Source: Beta vulgaris subsp. vulgaris (lineage: Eukaryota > Streptophyta > Magnoliopsida > Caryophyllales > Amaranthaceae). From it: 64,000 nt of DNA. Shown piece by piece: positions 35,761-46,805 of this stretch. The stretch lies in contig NC_079202.1 of the NCBI RefSeq assembly GCF_026745355.1, positions 60,270,622 to 60,334,621 on the forward strand, written 5' to 3'. The notes under the pieces are model-generated. The model had not been told where the DNA came from, ran no database searches, and was given only the letters and a program-made list of their open reading frames with translations. Position 1 is the stretch's first letter. Each line of letters opens with the position of its first letter. Position numbers and translations under genes: made by a program.

Positions 35761-36416
35761 CTGATAAAGAACGTGAAAACTCAAATATTACCACAAATGT
35801 ATAGTACAAAGAAGTGGTTCAAAATGTTTTTAAAATACTCTTATTATTATTGTCATTTAATAATTCATTTGTGATGTTCATTCACTTCGTTGAGATACAG
35901 GGTTTTTTCGTGTTTCCTCTTCAATAAATGCTACATGCAGACTTGCAGTGTTTTACCATGTATAACATAATATATACATATTCTTATTTGATATACAAAA
36001 TTAAATCAAAAACATAAACTTCCCGTGCATTTTTGCACGGGTGGAAAACTAGTTAAATAATAAAAGCACCTCACTGAGTCACTGCTTTCGCCTTTTTTTC
36101 GTTCCACTTCAAGCATAACCAAACGCTTCATTGTTGTTGATATATGACTTGAATTATCTAACGCTAGGATTAATCAACGCCCTCGACATTTTTCGATATA
36201 AGTTGTTTAGGTTAAATAGTAAGGTAATATATGAACTTTATAATTCACTTGTACCTTCATATTTTGTAATATGTACTTTTTCTCCTAAACCTAATAAAAG
36301 CTAATTCTTTTGATTGTGTGGACATAGCTAACACATTGTTAGTGAAGTACGTTAAATCCTGCTTGTGTCGATTGTTCTTCAATTGTTTGTTTTGTTAATT
36401 GCATATATCACAACAA

Positions 36417-37219
36417 TCTATCTAGACTATATATTAAAAAGTGTTCATAAGAAAGTTTGTGTGCCACCTTTATTTTCAAGTAAAACCCTCAATCAAAAAT
36501 CATTGTTGTACAAGGTATTGAATACGTGACTTGTGAAACGAAAAGTAAAAGTTAACCATTAATCCACCCTAACATCATTGTTTAGTATGTCAATATAAAA
36601 TATCATAAGGTCCTGTAATTATATCTGGTTACAAGATTTCTGCAAGGAGTTAGATATCTAATCTTTTTATAATAATAACAAGAGACTATTAAAGACATAA
36701 ACTCTTATTCACATTCGTTGTATAAAGAATTACACTATTATTTTCATCCCCAAACTTTTAAGGGTTTATTCTTCAAAAATCATGCAATTACTTAATTATC
36801 ATGTCATTGCGTCAATTTTTCCTCACTTAACAAAAAGTTGTGAAAATTAACCCAATATATCACCCGGGGTGATCATTAGCCTACAACCCAAGACATCACC
36901 CGGGTGATATTAGCCTATACAAATATATTAAAAGGCGTTCCTATCAAAGAAACGGTGCCATGTGACACTCTCCAATGTATGCGTCACATGTTTATGATCC
37001 CATTAACAATGTGTAACTACTATGAATTGAACCACGACCTTTGAAATGAAATATAAGAGTTTAACCACCAATCCACTTCAATTTCAATGTTTAATGTTTC
37101 AAAATAAAACATAATAAAGTTTTATAATTCCATTAACAAAATTAATCATGAAACTTATGAATATTAATATATTTGATAATTGTAACTTATACGGGATATC
37201 ACATGGGCCAAAGTACTAG
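36417..37219 (+). mobile_element. Second Helitron-like element, possibly composite
   Basis: It starts TCTATCTAGACTATATATTAAAAAG after host A and ends CTAG before host T, preceded by a degenerate GATATC-centred hairpin region. A second start-like sequence (ATATTAAAAGGCG) at ~36925 and similar internal text on both sides (TTAACCA..AATCCAC, then CATTGTTTA..GT) suggest two related elements in tandem or nested. No coding capacity. Confidence 0.4.
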
Positions 37220-37288
37220 TTTTGTTTTATAGTAAGGCGTTATAGAATTACCTGAGGTGGAATAGGGTTGAATAAGGTGCTCATTTTA

Positions 37289-37584
37289 GGCCTTGTTTGG
37301 TTGACAAAACAAATCATGGGAAGTACAAATTTCTAGGAAGTAGAAGTATATGAAGTTGTTTGGTTGGCAAAACCATGGGAATTTGCACTTCTTAGGAAGT
37401 TCTGCTTCCTCCAAAATGGAAAAAGTTACTTACTTAGGTCCCCCTAAGTAAGTAGAGCTTCCCATAGGAAGTTCTACTTCCCATTATCAACCAAACACAA
37501 TTTTACACTTCCTAGGAATTTCAAATACATGGAAAAAATAACTTCCTAGGAAATATGACTTCCTATATACAACCAAACAAGGCC
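37289..37584. mobile_element. Tourist-type MITE
   Basis: The 296-bp element has inverted ends GGCCTTGTTTGGTTG and CAACCAAACAAGGCC, flanked by TTA (37286-37288 and 37585-37587). Subterminal AGGAAGT motifs recur in both orientations. PIF/Harbinger Tourist features, no coding capacity. Confidence 0.88.
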
Positions 37585-38061
37585 TTATTATTTATGATGA
37601 GCGAATATATAAAAGAGGGAGCCTTGTCATATATTGAGACTATGAGAGTACTGAGAGAGAGAACTCAAAAGTATATGATTCATATAGATTTGATAATGAA
37701 GTATATACTTACGTTAAGGATTAAAGGAAGTGTCGGCACTAAAATAATTCATATGAAATTTTGATTTGAGGGTTTGAGTGATTTTATCTTTTTCTACATT
37801 AACATCTATCGGGAACTTTTGGAAAACAATGCAAATTTTAATGATTCTACCTTATTTTTTCTTTTTTGTACACAACAATAGTAAGATTGATCTCTCCTTT
37901 ATATACTTCTTAATTATTTTCCATTTTCAACTTCTCGAGAAAAAGATATATTTCATACTATAAATATTATAAATATATATATATTGCTATAATATATTTG
38001 CCTTAGAGTCCTTATATCAGTTATATGATTTTTTTAGTGGAATACGAGAACATCTAACTAA

Positions 38062-38293
38062 GGGCATGTTCTCCCCACCTTATTTTCAGTTCAGTTCAGT
38101 TCAGTAGTTCAGTTCAGTTCAGTTCAGTTCAGTTTAGTTCAGTTTAGATCAAATCATATCAGTTCGATTCATATCGGTTCAGTTCAATTCAGCTCTTGAC
38201 AATACTTTTACTCTCACATATCACTATTCAGTTCAGTTCAGTTCAATTCAGATCAGTTCAGTCCAGCTCTTTTATGCCGAAGAGAACAGACCC
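38062..38293 (+). mobile_element. Tourist-type MITE, same family as 2591-3732
   Basis: It starts GGGCATGTTCTCCCC and ends GAGAACAGACCC, with TAA at 38059-38061 and 38294-38296. The interior is GTTCA-type pentanucleotide repeats. The right-hand TAA is shared with the next element. Confidence 0.85.
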
Positions 38294-38296
38294 TAA

Positions 38297-39080
38297 GGGC
38301 ATGTTCTCTTCGGCATAAAACAGCTAAACTGAACTGAACTTATTGGAGTTGAACTGAATTGAACTGAATTGAACTGAACTGAACTGAACTGAACTGAACT
38401 GAACTGAATTGAATTGAATTGAATTGAATTGAATTGAATTGAATTGAATTGAATTGAATTGAATTGAATTGAATTGAATTGAATTGAATTGAATTGAATT
38501 AAATTGAATTAAATTAAATTAAATTAAATTAAATTAAATTAAATTAAATTAAATTAAATTATTAAATTGAATTAAACTGAATGTAATGAATATATAAATA
38601 ATATTTTAAACAATAATAATATGAATATTAAATAATAATTATAATGATAAGTAATAATAATGAATAATAATAGTATTTTGGATAGTTTTAAATAATAGTT
38701 ATAAATAAATAATATTAATAATCATAAATTATTAATAATAATAATAATTAATGATAATAATGATGATTAATAATTATTTTATATTATTTGTATTAATATA
38801 TTAATACTTGATGATGATATATAATAACAATAATATCTAAGAAGTAAATAATATTACTATTTTAATAATTAGATTTGATAATATAAAAATATTTAGTAAT
38901 AAAAATAATGATTGGGTTGGACCGCAAAAATTACATCATAAACCGTCTTGACGCGATTTGATTGGTTTATAGGCTAAAAAAAGTGGGTATATTTGTGCTT
39001 TGACCTAAACCATGTTCCTCCTAATAATAATAGTAATAATAATGAGTAAAGCTATAATAAACAAAATAATATATAGAAAC

Positions 39081-39124
<44 letters not shown>

Positions 39125-39285
39125 GAGTAATTATAAATTATACCAACATAATAATAATATTTAACAAAATGGTTATAAAATAATGGAGCTGAACTGAATT
39201 GAATTGATCTGAACTGAACTGAACTGATGGAGCTGAACTGAACTTATTGGAGCTGAACTGAAAATAAGCTGGGGAGAACAGACCC
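38297..39285 (-). mobile_element. Tourist-type MITE, inverted copy with GAATT/AAATT expansion
   Basis: It begins GGGCATGTTCTCTTCGGCAT directly after the TAA that ends the previous element, and finishes GGGGAGAACAGACCC before TAA (39286-39288). It is the family element in the opposite orientation to 2591-3732, including the conserved AAACCATGTTCCTC and CGTCTTGACGCGATTTGATT segments seen there in reverse. Runs of GAACT, GAATT and AAATT fill the left third. Confidence 0.85.
38365..38565. repeat. (GAACT)n-(GAATT)n-(AAATT)n pentanucleotide tract
   Basis: About 200 bp of pentanucleotide units that change stepwise from GAACT to GAATT to AAATT along the tract, inside the inverted Tourist-type element. 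The gradient suggests repeat expansion together with C-to-T and G-to-A change. Confidence 0.9.
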
Positions 39286-39341
39286 TAATTGTTAATTTAA
39301 TATAATTATTAAATTTAAATTGTAGAAAAAATCATAATTAA

Positions 39342-39447
39342 GGGCATGTTCTCCTCGGCATAAAACAGCTGAACTGAAATTGAACTGATCCGATCTGAAC
39401 TGAATTGAATTGAACTGAACTGAAAATAAGTTGAGGAGAACAGGCCT
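39342..39447 (-). mobile_element. Short Tourist-type MITE of the same family
   Basis: 106 bp, starting GGGCATGTTCTCCTCGGCAT and ending GGAGAACAGGCCT, with TAA beside each end. It keeps only the subterminal GAACT-type motifs and lacks the long interior. Confidence 0.75.
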
Positions 39448-39618
39448 TAACTAATGTAAGAGAACCCAAATGATTGTGATAGCAGAAAAAAAATCAAAAT
39501 CTAATATTAGATATCACTCCTAAAATTCTAATTATCAATTACAATTATGGATAATCACAAGTCACAATAAACAATAACAAATTCTTATCAAAAAATTAAA
39601 TTATTGACAATGTAAATA

Positions 39619-39873
39619 CTCCCTCCGTCTCATAATATAGTGCTTGTTTCTTTTTTCACGGTCTCCAAAACGTAACTTTGACCTTTAATATCTTCAATTC
39701 CTTATTAATAAAAATATAAAAAGTTGATATTATGAAACTACACATTGAGACGAATCTAACAAGATCCTACATGAATATGTTTTTTTATATATACAAATGA
39801 GAATATTCGGTCAAAGATTTTAAAGTTTGACCACCAAAAATGAAGTAGGCACTATATTATGGGACGGAGGGAG
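39619..39873. mobile_element. Stowaway-like MITE, copy 3
   Basis: The ends are CTCCCTCCGTCTCATAATAT and ATATTATGGGACGGAGGGAG, with TA on both sides. Length is 255 bp. The interior includes GTTGATATTATGAAACTA and GACGAATCTAACAAGATC, as in copy 2. Confidence 0.9.
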
Positions 39874-40039
39874 TAGTTATTTTTTTCTTGACATCATAAC
39901 ATGTTTTAAGTATTGATCTCGACAATTGGAGATAATATAAATTATATTTCCTTTTCTGCAATTATTGTCACATAACTCGAAAGTCACACATCTCAATGAC
40001 ATACTGAATCCAACATTTATTTTATATCATAACTTCACC

Positions 40040-40067
40040 TTATATATATATATATATTATATATATA

Positions 40068-40099
<32 letters not shown>

Positions 40100-40100
40100 C
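40040..40100. repeat. (TA)n microsatellite
   Basis: About 60 bp of TA dinucleotides with TTA interruptions. No element is seen inserted here. Confidence 0.85.
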
Positions 40101-40669
40101 TTTTTAGGAAAATGATATACATATCCCTTAGGGCTATGTATAAGGTGCTTAAAATGGAAATAAAATATTAAATCAAGCATTTATTACCTCTGTTGATGTG
40201 AAAATGTGTCTTGAATTCTTAAACTGTTCCCATTTAAAGAAATGTATTTAATGCTTATATGTAGCCCTTCATATAACATTACCCATCTTTTTATCATATG
40301 AATCCTTTTTCACCCGTTGATTTGATCTTTCTATCTCCTCCATTTAAAACTATGCCATCATCCATAATTTGATAGTTAAGATGTGTCAAGAAAAAACAGT
40401 ACAATTATTAGTTGTAACTTGTAAGTCTTGTAACAAATAAAGAGATGTACGTCAATGTACACATATGTCCTTTAACTTTGCAACCGTGGGTGATATAACA
40501 TCTCAAGTTTCAAGATATTAATCACTTTATGGCCACTTCAACATCGCAACAATAATAAGTAAATATTTTAGATACTTTATTACATTTATGACGTCAATTC
40601 ATGCTTAAGAACAATAATTTATGGCTTAGATAGTTAGATATTATTCCCTTCATTCGCGGTTTAATAATA

Positions 40670-40925
40670 CTCCCTCTGTTCCAAAATATAGTTTCTATTT
40701 CTATTTTGGGAGTCAAATTTTAAAAACTTTGACCAAATATTCTTACTAATGTATACAAAAAAACATATTCATGAGGGGTTTTGTTAGATTCGTCTCAATG
40801 TATAAATTCGTAATATCAACTTTTTATATTTTTTGCTAATAAAAAATAGAAAATATCGTAGGTCAAAGGTACGTCTTGGAGACTGTATAAAATGAAATGG
40901 GAACTATATTTTGGGACGGAGGGAA
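40670..40925. mobile_element. Stowaway-like MITE, copy 4 (diverged)
   Basis: It starts CTCCCTCTGTTCCAAAATAT and ends ATATTTTGGGACGGAGGGAA between TA dinucleotides. Length is 256 bp. The order of internal motifs matches copy 1, with more substitutions. Confidence 0.85.
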
Positions 40926-42277
40926 TACTACTTTCATAGGAAAATAGTAATGGTGACGTTTTATCCCTTCATGTAACGCAATAAGGCATATGAGGCATAA
41001 TATGTGCAAAGATAAGTGGTCCGCATTTGGTTAATTATTGGCGAAAATAGATGGGAGCATAGGGAATAGTATCAATAGTTTAGGTGTATAAAAAAGAGAA
41101 GAATTGAAGTTGTTGGAAATTTATTGTATAAATGTAACCGGATTCCAAATATCACGTTATTGTATAAGCATTGCTCAATGCTAAATGTTAAAAGTTATGT
41201 ATGACCATAAGAGATATTTATAATTATATATACTTCTTTCTTTTCGTTTTAAATGTAACAAATGAGTATTACTATAGTAATAAGTGTTGAAACACACGGC
41301 ACGATTGAGTGATTTCACACAAGTGAATTTTCTAAATTTAATGTGTAAGCACAAAACTTTACGCATGACACGATTGAGTGATTTTATACAAGTGAAATGA
41401 TGCCTACCATATTCAAACATAGTGATTAACTTTTAAAGATAAAATAAATGTATAACCATTTGTGTTGAGATGTTAGAAATGGTCGTGGTTGTATGATTGT
41501 ATCATGGAAATGGCTATCATATGCACTAATGCACCATGTATCAGTCATCGCTATATTTAGCAAGGTTGTCAAGGCAACTCTTACTAGCAAGTAGCAACAT
41601 CTATTCTTAAGACATCATGGTTGATTACAAATGTTTTTCAATCCTGGGAGGGTATAATTTTATAATCATTGCAAATTTTATGAATTAATTCAATACCCAA
41701 CTTCTCTACAATTTGTATAAGCTTATCATCATATTGGAGATTATGGTTTAGCAAGTGTTTTGTTATATAGGAAGTACTTTGTATCTTGTTATTAGCTTGT
41801 AGTATATATAGCTTAGTTGATGTAATAATTCATTAACCACTTATCAATGATAAAAATGTAGTCATTTTACTCAATTCTCTCTCTAGCTCTTCGAGCTCTC
41901 AACTAAGCCAACAATGGCTAATTTCACTTTATTCTCCTTTCTTCCTCCCTAAACCTCTTAATTTCACATCACAAGCTTAATATGTAATTTGCCGCTTCTA
42001 ATTAATCCCCTTTATTAAGAATCATTGGTTGATACTATAGAAATTCATAATTTGTGTCGCGTGTTAGATCATGTCGTATCATGAAATTACTTGCCATATG
42101 CGCCAACGCCTTCCGTCATCGCCATAATTTACAAGATTGTCAAGCTAATTCTGATTGTTAATGACTCCATTAACGCCTATAAAACTATATTCAAGCTTCA
42201 AAAAAGTAAGGATTAAATTCTTTTACGATTGTAGACTTTGCTGCAACCTTCAAATTTCACAAGTTTATGCTCTAATG
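40926..42277. other. Intergenic, no gene seen
   Basis: AT-rich sequence. The motif CACGATTGAGTGATTT(T/C) recurs at about 41300 and 41370, a small local duplication. I see no exon or transposon terminus. Confidence 0.4.
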
Positions 42278-42286
42278 AACTTATAA

Positions 42287-42510
42287 ATTCTTTTTGGCCC
42301 TCGCTATAGACCACATGGTAAGATGAATGGCCACATCAGACCGGAACCTCTTGCACGTTAATCCGACTTGAGTTCGCTGACATACACTTTGAGAGCGAGG
42401 GGATGGTAAGGGGAACCCTTCTCTTAAAATGCCCCTAATGAAGATCGAACCTTTAACTTTGAGGTTGGAATGTTCTTTACTTACTACTAAATCAAGTTCA
42501 GCTTGATATC
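42287..42510 (-). mobile_element. tRNA-derived SINE
   Basis: On the minus strand a degenerate head with AGTAGTAAGTAAAGAAC is followed by box B AAAGGTTCGATCTTC. The 3' end GGTCTATAGCGAGGGCC leads into an A-rich tail. A 9-bp duplication AACTTATAA flanks it at 42278-42286 and 42511-42519. About 224 bp, no ORF. Confidence 0.65.
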
Positions 42511-42519
42511 AACTTATAA

Positions 42520-43127
42520 TTATATGCTTAGTAGGATATTCCTCTAATATGAATACTGATTAATCTCTTTTAAGGAGATCTTTTTGGATTGAAATATAAT
42601 AGAAGTGGTTAAATGAAGTTAGCTTTGCCAACAATCAACATGCACCGTTGGCTTTAAAAACCTTAAAAAAAATGAAGGAAACGCATATGAAGCCAAGGAA
42701 AGCCGTTTGATATGTGGCCAATCCCGGATGTCAAAGGACCCAATCCAATATAGTTAAATCATTACTTTTTTCCAAAATTATTTTTTTTCCAAATTATCCT
42801 TGTCATTAAAAAATATGGTAAAAAGAAATTGAGAAGACATAATTCCAAGTAAGCCACATGACATGGGTGGACTTTGTTGCGTTGGCCCCTCACCATCACC
42901 ACCTTCTTACAGAAACCAAGAAGGATGGACGCGTAGATCGAGTCAGAAGCCACCACGTGTACGGTGAACATGGGTGTGAATAAACAAATACCACTTCTCA
43001 CTTACCTAGACACTTCTTGACCCCACCAATAAGGCCAACTCATCAAACCCATTTTGCATAAGTAGAATTTTTTTTATTAGATATTTTCAAAAGAATATTT
43101 TTTTTTATTCAAATACAAGTCTTATAA
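42520..43127. other. Intergenic, no gene seen
   Basis: AT-rich, with no exon or element that I can delimit. Confidence 0.35.
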
Positions 43128-43450
43128 TATTTTTTTTTGTTACATAAAAGAAAAACTAGGTCTGATCCTTAATACAGGACCAGCCTACAACATCCTTTCA
43201 GATGATGGAATAAAAAACCAAATTAGAAAAAGAAAATCAATACAATAAAGACGAAGCCTCGTAACCCCCTATGAGCCATGAAATCCGCCACTTGATTTAC
43301 TTTCCTAAAATAATGGTTGAACGAGACCTTAGTAACACTCTTCAAGTCCTCAACCTAACCAGATATCGAAGTAGAAACTTTCAACGGAACATTCCAGCAC
43401 CTATTAACATAATTGATCGTGTAGCTAGTAGTACGAGTTATAATTATGTG
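43128..43450 (-). pseudogene. LINE remnant with RNase H-like coding end
   Basis: On the minus strand one frame reads VSFNHYFRKVNQVADFMAHR, which matches the C-terminal (H..R..N.VAD..A) signature of the RNase H domain that follows reverse transcriptase in plant L1-type LINEs. A stop lies a few tens of residues upstream in the same frame. The 3' side ends in an A-run after TATGTAAC, consistent with a LINE 3' tail. The rest of the element is absent, so it is 5'-truncated or decayed. I found no clear target duplication. Confidence 0.6.
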
Positions 43451-43841
43451 ATCGTGCACATCAAAAATAAGCTAACTACATTTATACACAAATAACTCCA
43501 AATAAAGATAAATAACCCTATAAGTAATCCCTATTACATTGATCAATAACCACTATAATAAATGACCTCAATAGAGGACATATGTAACCTCAACAATTAT
43601 CAATCATCCATACTATAGTAATAAGTAACCCCAACAATTATAATTAACACCTAGTATATTAACCATGTGTTTTATTCAATTGTTACATCTTCGATAAAGG
43701 ATTGTATTTACTTACTCGCTACAAATCTGTATTGGAGACCGTGATCCACAAATAATACTAATATTTTGTTTTATATTTGTCATCTTCCTATCGACAACTC
43801 CAAGATATGCGTTTTACATAAAATTATAGTTTTCACCATAA

Positions 43842-43950
43842 CTTTTTTTTTCCTTCCTAAGAATTTTTTTCCAAGGGCCAATAATCGAACCTTTTTGTCG
43901 TAGAAGGGAAAATGAGGGTCTGCAACCAACTATACCAACTTTAATTATTT
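43842..43950 (-). mobile_element. SINE-like tRNA-derived remnant
   Basis: The minus strand has a box A-like GGTATAGTTGGTTGCAGACC and, about 30 nt later, box B AAGGTTCGATTATT, the spacing of a tRNA head. Poly-T-rich flanks and a partial AACTTT(A)ATT similarity on both sides may be a decayed duplication. Boundaries approximate. Confidence 0.45.
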
Positions 43951-44093
43951 TTTTTTCTTTTCCTAATTACTTGTGCTTACAATATTGTAACAAGTAATTA
44001 GAGACAAAAGGAGCAATTAGTAACCTTAAAATACAATTATCAACTACATGTAAGACTCTGCGGGAAAAAAAAAAAAAGAATTTTGTAACAAAT

Positions 44094-44561
44094 ATTCCTT
44101 CTGTTCCATATTAGACGTTTCACTTCTAATTTTTTTACACTAGTCAAAAGTAAAAGAAGAATCTTCCAAAAAAACTCCAATAAATAAAAATATATATAAT
44201 TATGCAGAATTTTATTTGATTTGTCTAATTATGTACCTTACAAATCAAGCTTTTACGACTTTTACTAATATGTAACTAAATATATCAATGATACAAAATG
44301 TGCATTGACAAATGTAAAAAGGATAAACGAGAAGTCTATCGAAGGTAACTTATACTTTCTCCATTTTCCTTTAATTGCAACGTTTTCTTTATTTGAAAGT
44401 TTCATATTAATTATAATATTTCCTTACTGGTTTATATTCTCTCTATCCATATCCTATCGCATGAGTCCTACTTTTATCTATTTATATCTCTCCTTCTTCA
44501 TTTGAGTTTCTTAAAAAATATACCAATAGGACATATTACAATAATCATAGAATGGAGGAAG
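44094..44561. mobile_element. Degenerate Stowaway-like MITE
   Basis: It begins TTCCTTCTGTTCCATATTAG and ends CATAGAATGGAGGAAG beside TA. The inverted ends match only partly, and the interior looks rearranged. Confidence 0.4.
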
Positions 44562-44748
44562 TATTTTTGAAACTCGAGTTCATGTAGCATTTTGTAGTAA
44601 AAGACAAAATTATCCTTATTCTATTGATACTTCTCTAGTTCTCTCTATCTATTTTCTCCTCAATTCCCGTGTTAATACTACATTTTATTTAAAATAGTCC
44701 AAAAAAATAATAATAAAAACGGTCCAATATTGAAAGTGTTTAAACTAA

Positions 44749-45065
44749 GGCTATGTTCAGTTCACCTTATTTTTGCTTATTTCAGATCTAATCAGATCAG
44801 ATCAGAAAAAATAAGTTCAGATCAGATCAGTTCAGATCATGCTTATATTTAAAAATCATTATATCTTTCATTACATATTAGTAAAAATCATAATAATTGA
44901 ATATTAATAAAGTACTCATCGGGACGAATCAAACAAGATCCCACATGACTATATTTTTTCTTATATATTGAGAAATATCTAAAAGATAAGATCTTGTAAT
45001 CAGATCAGTTCAGATCAGAAAAAATAAGTTCAGATCAGAAAATTTCAGGTGAACTAAACATAGCC
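44749..45065. mobile_element. Tourist-type MITE with GATCA-rich interior
   Basis: The ends are GGCTATGTTCAGTTCACCT and AGGTGAACTAAACATAGCC, flanked by TAA (44746-44748 and 45066-45068). Length is 317 bp. Runs of AGATCAGATC lie next to both ends. The interior includes GACGAATCAAACAAGATCCC, a motif also present in the Stowaway-like copies here. Confidence 0.88.
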
Positions 45066-45367
45066 TAATTTGGAATAAACTCAAAACGGAACGGTCTATT
45101 ATGTGACAGATGGAGTATTGTATGTTTGTATCTACGAAACTCGAGTTCATGTAGCACGCCATAGAAAAAGACGGAAGTACCCCTTACTCAACTCACACCT
45201 ACTAACACGTGTATTATGACGTGGAATGTTGGCTTGGCGCCCCCATAATCTCTCTCTCTCCTCCCTCAACTCCCCCATTCTTCCTTCCTCTTCACCTTCT
45301 TCTCTTTCTCTCTCTTCTACTTTTTTATTTTCTCTCTCCTCCATACTTATTCTCCTTTCTAAATACA

Positions 45368-45382
45368 ATGCTGAGGTTTTAG
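45368..45382 (+). promoter_or_regulatory. Short uORF in the GBF3-like leader
   Basis: ATG-CTG-AGG-TTT-TAG, four sense codons, in the presumed first leader exon of the bZIP gene. It follows a long CT-rich stretch (about 45243-45350) that fits a plant 5' UTR. Effect on translation is unknown. Confidence 0.4.
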
Positions 45383-46805
45383 GCCGATTTCTAGGGCTTA
45401 TTCATCATCATTCAACATATTTCTTCAATTTTATTCCAAGGTTAGTTTTTTTTTTTTTTTATTTATTAAAATTAAAAAATCATGCTGCTTTCTATTTTTG
45501 TAATTCTTTTGCTGAATTCAATTGCCTTAATTTTTATACTTCTGATTAATTAGTGATTCAATTTGAGAGTGAAAATAAACGAATACGACGTCGTATTGTG
45601 GTTTTTTTTTATTAGGGAGTTGAATTTTAGAAACAGCTAAAATTTATTTTGTTAAAATGTTTTTATGATGAAAGCGAATGATGTGTGCAAGAAGAGAAGG
45701 TTAGGGGTAATTTTGTCATTTCAGTTTAGAGGTGTAACTGCCGTGTCATTCCTGCTTTTCAAGAGTCCATTACTTTTGTGTGGTCGGTAAGGTTGTGTAA
45801 AGACAATAATACCCCTGTTCCTTTTTCTTTTTTCCTAAAATTTTCTAAGAATTTTTTTTAAAAAAATTAAAATAAAGCTAAACCTAGAATTAGACAGAAT
45901 TTATGCTGTAATAATCTGCATGCAGATGCAGATCTATTTCATTTATGATGATATGATGATGATCATGTGATCTATACATAAAGAAGAACTATGGAATATT
46001 AATGATTGATAATTTTTAAGATGGTGAAATCGTCAAGTTTAATTTTTTCAGTTATTGGGTATGTTTTTGTTAGGATGATGAACATACTATTAATGGTAAA
46101 ACTTGGTAATTTTTGGTTCACCCACTTACACAGTTACACACAAAAAAATGGTTATGCTTGAAATTTTTACAAGTTTACAATCAGAATTGAGCTGGTAAAT
46201 AATGATGGTCCAATTATTAGATTGATTGGATGATCTGTATTATATGGGTTTTGATTGGGTGATTTCATGAACTGATTTTATATTGGATGGAATTATTATG
46301 GAAATACAATCATGTTAACTGTAGAACTTTCTTTTTGGGATATATGGGGTTTATGGCGTATCGCGAGCTTAATTGCTTCAGGACTTTAGCTTATGGTTTA
46401 TTACAATTAACAGTTCGGATTATTTTGAGATTGTCTATAGAACTCGTGATTATTCCAAAATGAACGGAAGTTGGGATTATTTTGAGAAGATAGTTGAAAG
46501 TTATGGATTGTTATGTCAAATCTTCCAAAAATTTAAAGTTGGATTTTAAAATTGCATAAGTTGTTTATGTCAATTTTGCATATTTTTGGATTTCTAGATG
46601 TACCACTAATTGTTGTTCCTCACAAAGTCCCATTATTGGATTTCCAAATATGGAATTAGAACTGGTTGAGGAGTCATGTTTGCTTTTTTAGAACTGGATT
46701 TTTTCATGCTGCGACCTTTTTGCATTTAAAATACTGGTGCCGATTAACTAATATCTAGTGTGCCAGATTGATATTAGGTTCGAAATTCGGTGTTGCTGAG
46801 TGATT

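Larger units (their letters stand above)
30744..36052 (+). mobile_element. Helitron-like element carrying a tandem-repeat array
   Basis: The 3' end is classic: an 8-bp hairpin, CCCGTGCA (36022-36029) with loop TTTT and TGCACGGG (36034-36041), then TGGAAAA and terminal CTAG (36049-36052), followed by host T. The 5' end is placed at TCTATATATA (30744), preceded by host A, which fits insertion between A and T. It is followed by AAAGCAAAGTT, a common plant Helitron start. The 5.3 kb body has no Rep/helicase coding sequence, so it is non-autonomous. It contains the ~861-bp repeat array and a hAT-type MITE. The 5' boundary is less certain because it lies in a TA-rich tract. Confidence 0.65.

Noticed and set aside
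45147..45368. Glu/Arg-rich minus-strand frame
   Set aside because: Antisense of the CT-rich leader of the bZIP gene; composition is a by-product.
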